A stretch of DNA of 64,000 nt, from assembly GCA_905160935.1 (NCBI GenBank), contig CAJHZI010000537.1:847501-911500 (forward strand), read 5' to 3'. Below the pieces are notes generated by a model, which was not told the origin of the DNA, searched no databases, and saw only the letters and a list, made by a program, of their open reading frames with translations. Positions within the stretch are counted from its first letter, which is position 1. Each line of letters opens with the position of its first letter. Origin of the DNA: Enchytraeus crypticus. Lineage: Eukaryota; Annelida; Clitellata; Enchytraeida; Enchytraeidae. The translations under genes were made by a program, and so were the position numbers. Of this stretch, positions 32,790 through 46,230 are shown one piece after another.

Positions 32790-33655
32790 TAACTTACAAA
32801 GCCACTTATGAATTTCACAATTCTACTAAAACTAAAGTTTGCAATCTATTGCTCGTTCAGTAAAGACAATTACAATTAAAAAAACAACGTTCGTTGCAAG
32901 CTGCAATGAGCTCATACCGTCACTGATGATGTGTACAAGTCAAGACACTGACCGAATGAAATCTGTGTTTAACGCCCGTCACTTCATCTGAATATGATAA
33001 CAGAAATATTATAATTTTTCCTCTCTGCAATGTTCCACCAAATATCAATACCAAGATACATATTCCTCGCCTATAACACATCCTACTCCTCAACCCTTCT
33101 AAGGGGTCAACAAATTTATTCCGGCAGTTCTAACCTGTTCGTTTAGCTTGATTTTAATTATTGCTGTCAACCACTTTGCTATTATTTATTTCTATGACGT
33201 TTCCTGACTTGAAGTATTTCTGACAGTCTGCTAAAAACTGAATTAATATTACTTACTGTATATAATTTTATTATTTTACTTTTATTATTATAGTGTTATA
33301 TATTAATACTGTAAGCACAACTGCAGACAAACAACAGTTGGGTAACACAGTAGTGTGAAAGAGCAAGTGTCATTGACTGTGCGCCAGTTTACATCATGGC
33401 AAATAACAATCTGCTCGACAGAGATTCTTAAACACCTTTTTGAAGAAGCATCTACGCGTTTATGTATTATTTTACTGTGTGGAAGTAGATATTAAGATGC
33501 TACGCAAGTAAGATGAAGATCGTACTATCAAAGTACTGCATTAAAATACAGTACTTTGTAAAGACATGTAAGGGTAAAAGTGTGGCAGATTATTCGTTGG
33601 TCTATCTATATATGCGAGCAGCGTTGAATTAAAACTTATCTTGAAATGAATTATT
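32790..33655. other. Intergenic AT-rich DNA
   Basis: No exon is recognised. GTGTTTAACGCCCGTCACTTCATCTG near 32970 resembles a short SINE3 fragment. Confidence 0.45.
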
Positions 33656-33659
33656 CCAT

Positions 33660-33870
33660 TTCGTCATCATCATCTTCCCTTCAAACCCAGTTTAACTAGG
33701 GTTGGGAGTAGAAAATTGTGTAGTAACTATTGGAGCCTAGGCACTCACCAGCCGAATTTCCTTTCGGTCGTTGTTTTGGATTTTAGTGCTTTGTCGCCTC
33801 TTATGACAAGTGCAGTCCACGGTTAGTCTACGTGTCAGCAGCCCGGACACAACACGGGTAGGATAACATA
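33660..33870 (+). repeat. R6 copy with terminal CCCGGACACAACACGGG
   Basis: Begins TCATCATCATCTTCCCTTC, contains CCCAGTTTAACTAGGGTTGG and GTCGCCTCTTATGACAAG, and ends AGCCCGGACACAACACGGG. The first segment recurs at 61415, 62222, and inverted at 1440 and 48690. Confidence 0.65.
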
Positions 33871-33909
33871 GGCTAGATTATATACATAGAATAAGTATAT
33901 AAAATCGGG

Positions 33910-35060
33910 TAGAAATTTGTCATATTACAACAAGTATAAGGAGAAATTAAGCAAGTCTACTAGGGCAAATGATGAGGCAAGGAAACAGTCTGAGATTAAA
34001 TTAGCTAATAATGTAATAAATGACAATAAAAGTTTCTTTGCCTATGTTATAAATAAAGAGAGGAACAAAGTTAAAGTAGGTCCATTGCGGGATGCTGATG
34101 GTATCATTATCACTGATGATGAGCTCACAGCAAACATGTTCAATGATTACTTTAGCAGTGTTTTTACAGTAGAAAATCTAGATAACATTCCAATAGCAGA
34201 TAGAATATTTTCAGGTCTAGAATCAGAATGTTTAAGTGAAATAGTCATTGACAAGGAAATAGTGTTAAAGAAACTTAGTGAAATTAACTGTAATAAAAGT
34301 CCAGGTTCAGATGATCTTCATCCCAAGTTACTATTTGAGCTGAGACACCAATTAGAGGATATGTTATCACTTCAGAGAGATTTAGACAGTTTGCATAATT
34401 GGGCAACTACTTCGCAGATGAGCTTCGTTGATAAATGCACAGTTATGCACATAGGTCACAACAATAGTTGAAATCAATATAAGCTAGGTAACGCAGAACT
34501 AAAATCATCCATTAAAGAAAAAGATCTAGGTGTCATTATTGATATACCCTAAAATTTTCAGAGCAGTGTAAATCAGCAGTAAATTGTGCTAATCGCACTT
34601 TAATTAGGAGAACTATGAAAAGTCGTAATAAATATGTAACAGTTAAATTATATAAAGCATTAGTAAGACCTAAATTAGAATATTGCGTACAAGCGTGGAG
34701 ACCTTTTTTAAGGAAGGATGTAGAATGTATGGAAAGAGTTCAAAGGAGAGCAACTAGAATGATTGTTGAATGTAGAGGTCAAAGCTATGAATCTAGGTTA
34801 GATGTATTAGGTCTAATTAGTTTAGAAGATAGACATACCAGAGGGGAGTTAATTCAAGTGTTTAAAATAATTAAAGGTTTTGACAATATCGAATGTGGAG
34901 AATTTTTCAAATTATCTGATTATGCTAGAACTAGAGGACATAGATTCAAAATAATAAAGGTTAGATCCAGATTAGAGATTAGAAGAAACTTTTTCTGTCA
35001 GAGTGTTGTCAATATATGGAACGTGTTACCTCAGTATGTAGTAGAGGCAGAGTATGTATG
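33910..35060 (+). mobile_element. CR1/Jockey-type LINE with internal deletion
   Basis: The first frame (33917-34471) covers the linker and start of the reverse transcriptase, including NKSPGSDDLHPKLL, then jumps in frame to LDSLHNWATTSQMSF. The catalytic core with the YADD box is therefore deleted. The second frame (34615-35190) covers the region downstream: KLYKALVRPKLEYCVQAWRP and ERVQRRATRMI, then WNVLPQYVVEAE. This order is characteristic of CR1-like elements. No endonuclease domain is present. It cannot be autonomous. Confidence 0.88.
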
Positions 35061-35345
35061 TATACGTATGTATATATGTGCATATTTATGTGTGTATCTG
35101 TATATATATATATATGGATGTGGGGTATGTTTGGATATATGTATGTATGTATATGTATGTAAGTATTTGAGTGTTTGTATGTATTTTTGAATGTGTATAT
35201 GTGTGTTGGTGTGTATGCATGTACATATATGCGAACATGCATGGGTGCATGTATGTATGTGTATTTTTGCATAGTTGTATACCTGTGTGCAAGTTTATAC
35301 TTGAGCTGGTTATGTGTGTGTGTGGTTTGTTGGTGAGTGTTTAGT
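35060..35345. repeat. TGTATG-rich tract at the 3' end of the CR1-like element
   Basis: Degenerate GTATGTATATGTA repeats follow directly after the element's last coding residues and may derive from its 3' tail. Confidence 0.75.
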
Positions 35346-35349
35346 TTTT

Positions 35350-36200
35350 TTCTAATGTTCTTCTTTTGAAGCCTATCAAATTGTCAAGGTTTGTATATTT
35401 TTCCCCCTTTACGGTCTGGTCTCTATGTTTAAAGGTATGAAATTACAGCTAATACTGGTGTTACAGGTTTTTGTGACCTCCTTAACCAGTATAATTATGT
35501 TAAGTTAAGTTAAGTTAGATGAATTCCATTTATTTCGGCAACAAATATTTTAAAACTCATCAAGCGCACATATATTTCTTCATTTCTGTGTTTATTCAGT
35601 AGAGAAAGCACGAAGAAGTGAACTTAAACAGTATAATTTTAATAAAGTTAATATATGCAAAATTCTGAAGCTAAATTTAAGGTGTTAAATACCTTGCCGG
35701 TAAAGTTCGCCTGTAATTAGGTTGCTTTAGAGCTTTTCCAATAATAACCCGGATCATACGGCCTCTGTAATAATCGAGAATATTATAATGCTCTAAAAAC
35801 CGAAATTTTAACTTATAAATCTGGATTATAAACCCAGCTTACGTACCTATTTGATAATTTAATATTAAAAACTTGGACCACAAACTATTCTAGAACACTA
35901 GATTACAAATTCGGACTGTAAACAACTAAACATTGAAAACCCTCATTTAAGTTTATAATTGAAGTTTTTCAGTTTGGTTTAAAATTTGGTTAAATATGGC
36001 AGATCCAGAATTTCTAAAGCTAGATTTATGAACTCAAATTATACTCCTGTGTAAACCTAAATTCTGCACAAAATTACCAAGTTTGATTTTAATTAAAGAG
36101 CTCAGACCGTTACTATAAGCTCTAATTGCATGCCTAAAATTAAATACGGGGACATTTCAATGATTTCAGGTTTCTAGTCTTAAATTACCTACATTCAGTT
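35350..36200. other. 3' flank and likely 3' UTR of ovo
   Basis: AT-rich, no exon recognised. On the minus strand an AATAAA lies at about 35590 (read from GTGTTTATTCAG), a possible poly(A) signal about 600 nt after the ovo stop codon; others are possible. Confidence 0.35.
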
Positions 36201-36203
36201 CTT

Positions 36204-39200
36204 TCACTCGTTTGGCTGTGTGTTAAATTTAAACAGTCGTTTATCGTTTCTCCTAGCGAGTACGGAAGAGTTCGGATGATTATTCGCCAGATGTCGATAG
36301 TAAACTTCAGGTTCCGCGGTCGTGTATCCGCAGTCCTCGCATACGTAAAGCTTTGTACGGCGTTCCTTGTACGCGAATCCCAGTTCCATTCCGTGAACCT
36401 TCCTCCAGTGGGACTCGAGAGAGCAGCGTTGAGTGAAAGCCTTCTCACACTTGTCGCACTTGTATGGTCTGACGCCTGCAAACAAACAACAAACAATTGT
36501 GATTTGATTACAAAGTTAATAAAAGTTCAAAAAAGGCTCAATAAACACCATATTTATTAGGACGATATGTGACATATTACGTTATTTCGTCTGAGTGGTT
36601 CAAATTCTCGCCAAAGAGATTTCATGTATGACTTTAAAGCTGATTTAAATGTTTATTTCAAGAATTGAGTGTACTTTAAGTTTGTAGGTGTATTGCACTT
36701 AAAAATTGTATGAAGACGACATGAATATCACTAAGTATACATATTCATATAGAAAGTGTGATTTTGTTAATGACATGATAATATTACTATTAATTTTTGA
36801 ATTTTCTTCCTTCAAAATTTATTATTTTCATTGCTAACTTATTTAAAATCAATCACTCAAATCAATCACTTACCTGTATGTGTGCGCGTATGTCTCTTGA
36901 GATCGAAGGTATCGGTGAAGGCTTTGTCGCAGTAGCTGCATGGAAACCTCTTCCTCTCTCTCTCGTGACACTTGGAATGGCGTGCCAGTAACCTCTGCGA
37001 CGTAAACTGCTTCAGACAGACTGGACAGGTGTAACCAGACTCATTGTTACCATTGACTTGCTGACTCACCACTGCCGCCATCTGTGGAATGTAGAATTCA
37101 TTATTTTCTATGGATTGTTGTTGAACTGCCATTGGTATCTGGTGAATATGTGACTCACTGTTTATAATTAAATGCTGCTCCATCTTGTGAATGAAACTAT
37201 TCGAATCTTGACTAGAATTTAGAAGTTCAGAACCTGCTGGGTGGCTCAGTGGTGCTGGTGATGTCGAGGACGATGCTGTATCCACTGACGAATCTAAAAA
37301 CGTTGCAGCCTTTGACAAGGCAGGCATCACCGGCGCTATAGGCGGTGTGGAGAGAGTTGGAGATGGGTAGAGAAACTGATGGAAAGGTTTCAAACATTCA
37401 GCTTCAACCTTCATTCCCATCAGTCCATATTGCGGCGATATTCCTGGTGTGTAAAATACTGATGACGTCATACCGCTTGACGGATTCTTATTGGTCGCCG
37501 GTGTCACGTGATCATTGCTTTGACTGACTCCTTTGAAACAGTCTCTAAGGACAAAGTTACTAGTATCAGCAGGGCTGCTGTTAATTCTATGAACAAAGTT
37601 ACTGGTATCAGCAGGGCTGCTGTTAACTCTATGAACAAAGTTCCTGGTATCAGCGGGGCTGCTGTTAACTCTAGGTTCTCCGCCACTTGAGTGCTGACTT
37701 GAGAAGTTTGGCGTAAGAAGCTCCGCTGATTTATGTTCATGTGATTGTTGAATGGTGCTGAAGATCGGTTTCAATTGAAAATTATTGGACGTCGCAAAAG
37801 AGTAAGAGTTGACTTGAGGAGGTAAAGGAAAGGTAGCCTTAACTGGAATCGGTCGAAGTGGAAATCCAGAATTGAAAGTTGACGAAGGTTCGAATTTCTC
37901 ACTCGAAGGTGGCGTAGGCAAACTGAGACACTGGGTGGTAGAGGAGGCAGAAAGGCTACTTAAGTCCTTGCTGAAATATTTCAAATTCAAACTTACACTC
38001 GAATCTGCTATGCTTGGCATAATCCCCCTTATACAACTTGTTCTTCCATTGGAGTTATTATTATTTAAATCTAAGAAAGGATTCATTATGTTGGTGTTTT
38101 GTAAATTGGAAGGTGATCTACGGTTGTTGGATGAAAAATAATTAGTTGAGGAAGATGGCTTGGTATTTGCTAATTCACTGAACCCTGTGGGTTGTTCAAC
38201 AACAAAACATTGCTTGATCGCTGAAGACTCTGCCATTTGACTGACTGAACTGAATATCGAAGATCGGCGTCCATTTTCTCTCGTGGCTTCTGTTGAAGGT
38301 TTGAACTCCAATCCCCTGGTTGAAGTATTCGCCGTGCAAACCAATGAACCAGGCGAAACGTTTCTCCTGCAGTCACCTGTAATACACGTAAATGACTAGG
38401 TATTTACTATTTATCAATCAATCAACTAGAATAACTGAGAATTAGATGTCGATTACAGGTTTTCCGTATATCGGCTTATTACAATACATAGTTTATTTAA
38501 TAGTGCTATTATTGTATTAGAAATGCAATACCAGATGACATTAAAATATTTAAAAGAGTAAAGTAATTTCAAAAATATAGTGTAATCAGGTTATGTTTTA
38601 TGTTAGATGATTTAAAGACCCACTCATATGCGGACATGAAGAGAAATGCGGACGACAGAGAAGAGTGGAGGCGTTATATACCATGGACCTGCCAGTTAGA
38701 AGTACACTGAGAGAGAGAGAGAGAGAGGGGGAGAGTAATCAGGATTGTTGAGAGTATGTATCTAGGATGGATTGTAATGGAACGGAAACTAATTAGCTGA
38801 GCACGAATACGACAACAATAACGGTAACTGTATAGACATCTAATAGATCTCGCCTCTATTCTACCAACACAACCGTTTTCTATTGAGAGAGTATTTGAAT
38901 TATAGCGGCCCATACAAGTGTCGTCTTCCTGGTATATCTCCATTGTAACGCTATAAATACCCCAACCACTCGATGGCCTCCTTTTCTGCGCTAGGTATTT
39001 ACCTTCAGCAATGGTAGGTAGGTAGGTAGGTAGGTAGGTAGGTAGGTAGGTAGGTAGGTAGGTAGGTAGGTAGGTAGGTAGGTAGGTAGGTAGGTAGGTA
39101 GGTAGGTTGATAGGTAGGTAGGTAGGTAGGTAGGTAGGTTGGTAGGTAGGTAGGTTGTAGTGTGTTTAACGTCAAGGTTCAGAAGCACAAGGCTTCTCTT

Positions 39201-40481
39201 CAAGACGACTCGACACACTCGAGCTACCGTCACAAGGATTAATGTAAGAGTTACTGGCAAGTCACCCGTATGTAGCCTACCGGTATATATAGTAGTAGGC
39301 GTTAGACGGTAGTTGTAGACGTTAAATGGTGGGTATGTAGGTACGTTAAATCAATGAAGCAAGAATTGCTGTGTTTAATAAACACCACAATTTTTACTTA
39401 ATAGATTAAATTTATTAATCGAGGTTGCCATTCTGTAGTACATGTATGACATTGCCTCGCGTCACCAAACGTGTGTGAAGAGACATTTCAACATATGTCG
39501 AAATGAGTTCATTACGTCTAAGTCACTAGCATATTCTTAACATTTAATTTTAAGAAAAACCTAGTTCCAACGAATTTCTTCAAAATTAGAGAAATTGACA
39601 AAGATTAACATACTAAAATAAACTAATAAACTATAATAAACTAAATTCTTATAGCAAAAGCAGCTTTCATATAACTTCTCAACCCCCTTTACCCATCTCT
39701 ACATCTAGCTTATCTAACAGCAGATGTTTGGTATGTGCGTTACGCCATAAGCATTTCAAAGTATGTATGGAGAAGATCAGGCCATCTGTCGAAAGACGCT
39801 GTTTTACTTTGGGCGCCTCTCGAGGCATCTGCCGCTACACTGTATACAAAAATCTCGCATAACGAGATTGCTACGAGACAAAGACATGCCGTTATATCAG
39901 TCTCATAGCGGGAATCTCATCTGCTGCTGTGCGGTAGAGATACGATCAATCAAACCAGCGGGCAATGTAAGCAATTTTACGTTTATTTAAAAGATATAAC
40001 TCGACAGATGCCTTTGTTTAGACTAAGAAACTGTGCTAGACATACTGAACTGTTTGAGACGTCCCTTGCATCTCCTTGTATGAGAGAACGGACGTCAAAC
40101 CTTTATTATTATTTTTATTTCTTTTATATATTTTTTATTTTTAGAGTTTAGAAGTTATTGCACAAGTGATCAACGGTTCAAACCCAGGTCAATCCTCAGA
40201 ATTCTAACGATCTGTGTAACCGATGTTTATTTACCTGAGGTAGTTGCCCAGTGCCCTCATTTGAGAAGAAATTCTCAGATTAATAGAAAGGTTTAGTGAT
40301 AGCGAGAAATCTCATCGACAGAAAGAAACGAGTGACGAAAGAGATAGTTTCGTTTAAATCTGCTCAAATTCTAAAAAAACTATAAATGTGTATATCGTTA
40401 AAAATCAATAGGTGCAGCTGATTTGCACTGAAAGCAGCAGCTATTTGCACAGTGCGCTCACTAGTGAGCGAAGCAGAACAA

Positions 40482-40546
<65 letters not shown>

Positions 40547-40679
40547 TTCGTCAAGAAGACTAGAGAAATTCTCGAGGAGAGAGCTCAGAGAAATTCGTAT
40601 TATTTCTCTCGTCACGCTTGAGTGACATCCCTGGATGTCGCGTGTCCTGTCACAGGTGTCTGTCACTACTAGATGTGCT

Positions 40680-40733
<54 letters not shown>

Positions 40734-40852
40734 GAAAGGACGCATAGAAAGAGAGGAGGGGGAAATAAAAATTTAGACTGAGGTGAATGGAAAGGTGAAC
40801 CGTTAATGGGAGAACGTTGAAAAATGTTCTCCCATAAAAAATACTTAGATAT

Positions 40853-40912
<60 letters not shown>

Positions 40913-41204
40913 TCGAGAGAGAGAGATAGGGAAGAGAGAGGGAGGGAGGGAGAGAAAAAGAGAGAGAGGGGGAGAGAGGGAGAGAGAGAGAGAGGGAGAG
41001 AGGGAGAGAGAGAAGGCGAGAGAGGAGAGAGAATGAGAGAGGGAGGGAGAAGGAGCGTGAGAGAGGGAGAGGGTGCACAGAGAGAAAGAGAGAGAGAGAG
41101 AGAGGAGAGGGGAGATAAAAAAATTAGATAGAGGTGAATGGAAAAGTGAATCATTGAGAAAAGAACGTTGAAAATGAGATATATTTAGATATTGGAGAGA
41201 GAGT

Positions 41205-41236
<32 letters not shown>

Positions 41237-41243
41237 TAGAGAG

Positions 41244-41289
<46 letters not shown>

Positions 41290-41291
41290 AG

Positions 41292-41343
<52 letters not shown>

Positions 41344-42748
41344 TCGAGAGAGAGCGAGAGAAAAAGAGAGTAGAGAGAGAGATACAAATTTCTGAAAGTA
41401 GGGTGTGACGGATAGTAAGATAAAGTGAAGGCATCAACCTCTGCCTAGTATCATATCAAAAGTTAAATGGAATCAACACTTCCACTTCCCATAAACCCCA
41501 TTAGCGACGATACCAAAGAGTTGAGAATTCAAATAGTTGAGCAGTTCTATCTTATCTTAAGAAGCGACATTGTGATATACATTTATATTGAGCATATATC
41601 GCATTCTTCATTAGTGATGTGTGCTGCGGGGACGTCCCTGACATTATCCCTGGACGAGGAAACGGACGTTAAACCTTTATTATTATTAGTCTGCATATAT
41701 GGTATTTCTATGCCTATGGATGCCTTCAGGCACATGCACATGCAGTGATATGAAAATCTGCTGTTAAATTCACCTGATGCCAAACCCCACGTGATCTAAA
41801 ACCCGGAGAAACTGCGTTTTTATTTATTTAGCGTATGCGTTAATCCAGATAGTTGCTTCACTTGTTAGGCAACTTAGCGTAGACAGTCCACCCGGTAGGC
41901 AGGTTAGAGGGCACTCCTTAAAGATATGTTTCATGTTTTGCGATTGGCCGCAGTCGCAAAGCGGTGAATCACAAATTCCCCAGCGAAACTCACTTTCTCT
42001 GCATCTACCATGACCCGTACGGAAACAATTCAAATGGCACCAACTTCCTCTGCAGAGATTCATTCCTGGTAGCGCTTGCGACGGATCCTGAACCAGATGG
42101 TGGTTTCTAACATCAGCGATTGACCACTCTAATCTCCACTGGGACATAGACGTCAAGGGATCACAAAGTATCTCCCAAACAGGATATCGAGATTTGAGTC
42201 TCTTCGGAGGAGGATTAGACAAGTCCAGTGATAAAGGGAGGGCATGATTTTCACGGACCCTCTGCAGTTGCTTGTGTGTTGGTAAAGCTAAAGCTAAGGT
42301 TAACGTCAGTTTCCTCACTTGAAAGCGATGTCAGTGACGGGCGAGCCCTGGATTTGAACCCGCACCTACTGATTCGCGGTCGAGTATCTTACCGACTTCG
42401 CCACTGGCTCCAGCCAGTGTTATCTCCTTACGACGGATATGAGGGGGCAGTATGTTACAAAGGACTGGGAGCCACGGCGTTGGAGTCGATTTGATTGTCC
42501 CAGAAACTATGCGCATGGAGTCATATATAGGTTGAGCACCCTCAAGAACAGGGTGTGTAACATATATGCTGTGGAGAAACTGCGTCACGTGATGGGATTC
42601 TGTATAAACGGGATAATTCAAATTCCCGCTCAACAGTCGATCAAATGTTCCGGGCAATGTCTCGCTAAAATACCCGCTACTGCTTCTTCTGTATACTTCT
42701 CTGTCTGATCTAATCCTATATATTCTTTCTCTCTTTCTATTTCACTCC

Positions 42749-42802
<54 letters not shown>

Positions 42803-42819
42803 CTGTCTCTCTCTATCTC

Positions 42820-42867
<48 letters not shown>

Positions 42868-43023
42868 AATGGTGGTCCAAGATAACCTAGTCTATTCTAA
42901 TGGTCCATGCTAATCTAGTCTATTCTAATGGTCCATGTAGAAAATTAGTTTCAATGGTACACGCAATAAACTACCGAACACCGTGTTTTGTGCCCCACTG
43001 CCCGGTCAATCAATGCCGCTATT

Positions 43024-43078
<55 letters not shown>

Positions 43079-43953
43079 GTGCAATGCCGCTATTTCTGTT
43101 TAAATTCATCCGTTCGTTCAACAGGTGCCCCACAGGAATCCTAACTACAGAGAAATGTAATCTAACAGAGAGCCTACTACTCATTGTATGGAGATGTGGG
43201 TGGTGGCAATGTCTCATGGACTTTACCAAACCTTAATAGCCCTACCGTAAAGCTTCCTATGTGCTCCGCTGTGATATACAATACGAAGAATCTATAATAA
43301 CCGGCGTCGATATGCCTTCAGGCTATCAATTCAGTGAAAGCCTTTTCTTGCATTTCACACTTTAGATGTGGCATTTACAGCACAGTGGATAGCAAACTGG
43401 GTGTGCAAGCAACTGTCGAATCTGATTTTGATGTAATGGTCTCAAAGTAAAATCAGTTTAATATGTGAAAAAACTCTTATACCCTAGCACCCTAATACCC
43501 TAGCACCATGGCACCCTAGCACCACAATACCCTGACATCCTAGAAGCATAGCAAATCGTACATCTTGTAACAATTTACCTCCTACTTTTATTCCTTCTTC
43601 CATATCTTCCATGGCTTCCTCCATCATTGCCTCTGCGTAAATGTTAAACAGCAGCGGCGAAACGCTACAACCTTGTCTTACTCCGCGTCCTATTTCACTT
43701 TCTTCTGAGTATTCTTGTTGGATTTTGATTACTGCTCTTTGATTCATGTACAAGTTCAAAATTAGTCTTCTATCTCTCCAGTCAATTCCTATTCTTTTAA
43801 GATATTCATCATCGTTACCATCAGTTTTATATATTTCACCCTCTTTCTCTCTATGTCTCTTTTTTTAAATAAAACAGCTAGTCCTTCTATAGCCCTCACT
43901 CTCACCACTCTTCTCCTCTCTCTCGTTCCCCCTTCTTTTTCTCCCCTCTCTCA

Positions 43954-44010
<57 letters not shown>

Positions 44011-46161
44011 GCAGTCTATAAGTCGCTATTCTACAGATGGGCAGTGCTGTCTCTATCTCTACAGGTGGACACAGCTATGCTGCACCTGTACGTCCAGTAT
44101 AACGGCTCGTCAGTGGTGGGGGGGTGGTTCAACGGTTTCGAGGCTAAGCCGTGTGTCACCAGGGTCAGCAGAGCAAGGTGGACAGAGCAATGCCAGCCCC
44201 AGGGCTTCTGTTAACTATGCACCGCCATCCTAAGGGCTTCTGTTAGCTGTGCACTGTGGTCATTGCAACGAACATACGACCACCAAAAATTTTAGACCAC
44301 CTCTTTTGAGTCTTTTCATTTATAAGAACATAACTATTTAGGATGTATCCTAAACAGTTATCCTCTGAAGACAGAGAGAGGGGGGGGGAGAAAGAGATAG
44401 AGAGAGAGACAGAGAAAGAGAGAGAGAGAGACAGAGAAAGAGAGAGAGAGACAGAGAAAGAGAGAGAGAGAGTGATATATATATATATATATATACATGT
44501 ATATATATATGATATATATATATAAATATATATAGTATATTATATATATATATATATATATAAAGCGGTCGTTCGTACTGGCATCGCCATTCCAATAAAA
44601 AGATTATAAAATTAAAACTTTATGAACCATATCTACATTCTACACTTACTGACTAATTCAATAAAGAAAATTCTAGTGATTGGTGGTATAAACAACAACA
44701 ACAACAACGAATTATTAGAGTGTTCCAGTCTTCCATGACAACATCGAGCACAGTGGCGCTAGACTGGTCCATAATAAACTATAATAGTTGTTATGTTCAA
44801 AAATGATTCATGACCGATTCTTGACTGATTCAAACCCGTACTATAGGCAATTAAGTTAATGACTCAATACTACAACAGATATCGGGAAATAAATCCGAAA
44901 TATACAGGGCGATAAATAACATTTTTTATAGTTAAACAATGTCGTTCTGTCGGAAATGTATACTATCATAATGTATTTACAATTTTCTAGTTCTAACCTA
45001 TATTACATTGCATCTGCTACTGAAATTAATCTAAACAGTTTAGTTTTTCAATTTAATTTAACACCTCTTTCTGTCGAAGAAGTTTTTGATTATAGGCTTC
45101 GAGAGGGTGTCCTAATTAGCGCAATAATTAACTTGGTTGCTAAATTGGTAACGCACTGTTACAATAATCTTTGTGACGGTAGCTCGAGTGTGTCGAGTCG
45201 TCTTGAAGAGAAGCCTTGTGCTTCTGGACCTTGACGTTAAACACACTACAACCTACCTACCTACTAATTAATGCGACCAACGTATTTAGGTAATAATTGA
45301 CTAGATATGGCTTTGATTGTTATTTACTAATTAATTTATTTATTAATTAATAATTGTAAGTTAAATCTTTCTGACTGGCACTGTAATGTGTCCAGTCATA
45401 TAATAGTAATGCGTTGTGCTTCGGAACCTTGACGTTAAACACATTACAACCTATCTACCTGACAAGGAACCTGTTATTTTTTATCTGAAGCGCTATAAAA
45501 TAGCAGATTGTTCGCATTACCGATTAAATTAACTGCCACAGTACTGACATAGTTCCAGAAGAAATGTCTCTTAATTTAACTGGAAAATCGGGTTCCACTT
45601 AATGCAAGATTGACCCAATTATCGCTCTATTTGCTCGGGAAGACTCGAGGTAATAGATTTCTAACACATACTGAAAGGAGGGACGCTGTGACGTAACGAA
45701 TGGACTGTTTTCACGGATATCCCGTTGTTAGAGGATGTTGCGTCATCGGAACAAATGCAAACAGCACTTGATCATTTGTCCGGTCTGACAGCGGCTTAGC
45801 CTGGATTCGAACTGAGGTAACACGGGAAGTGCTGTGGGTATCGAGAGCCAATTAGACCCGTGTCAGATTTAAAACGGTTAGCATAGTGGTTCGAATACTT
45901 GGTGTTTATTCAAGGGTACGGTGTACAATTCAAATCCTGTCTCAGATCAGAAGTATTTCTAATATTGAAGGGTTTCTGACTATAGAAGACCTAGAATGGT
46001 TATGTAGAGAACTGGATCTTTAACAAATATATCTTAGCCAATACCTAAGGTTTTACATCGCTAGATGTTACTTGCTTATTGTATTAGACATCTTACAATT
46101 GGTAAAGACAATAAAGTATTTTTATAGTTTGACAGTGGCTATAGGACATTGATTTTTAAGT

Positions 46162-46230
<69 letters not shown>

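Noticed and set aside
39763..39990. 75-residue plus-strand ORF
   Set aside because: No splice support and no recognised domain; located in the ovo intron among repeats.
40679..41437. 252-residue Leu/Ser-rich protein
   Set aside because: Translation of GA/CT repeats; no independent coding signal.
12028..44214. Joining the Mieap-type exon at 12028 to the plus-strand exon at 44065
   Set aside because: The Mieap-type frame has its own stop right after the domain, and the two are 32 kb apart with an opposite-strand gene between them.
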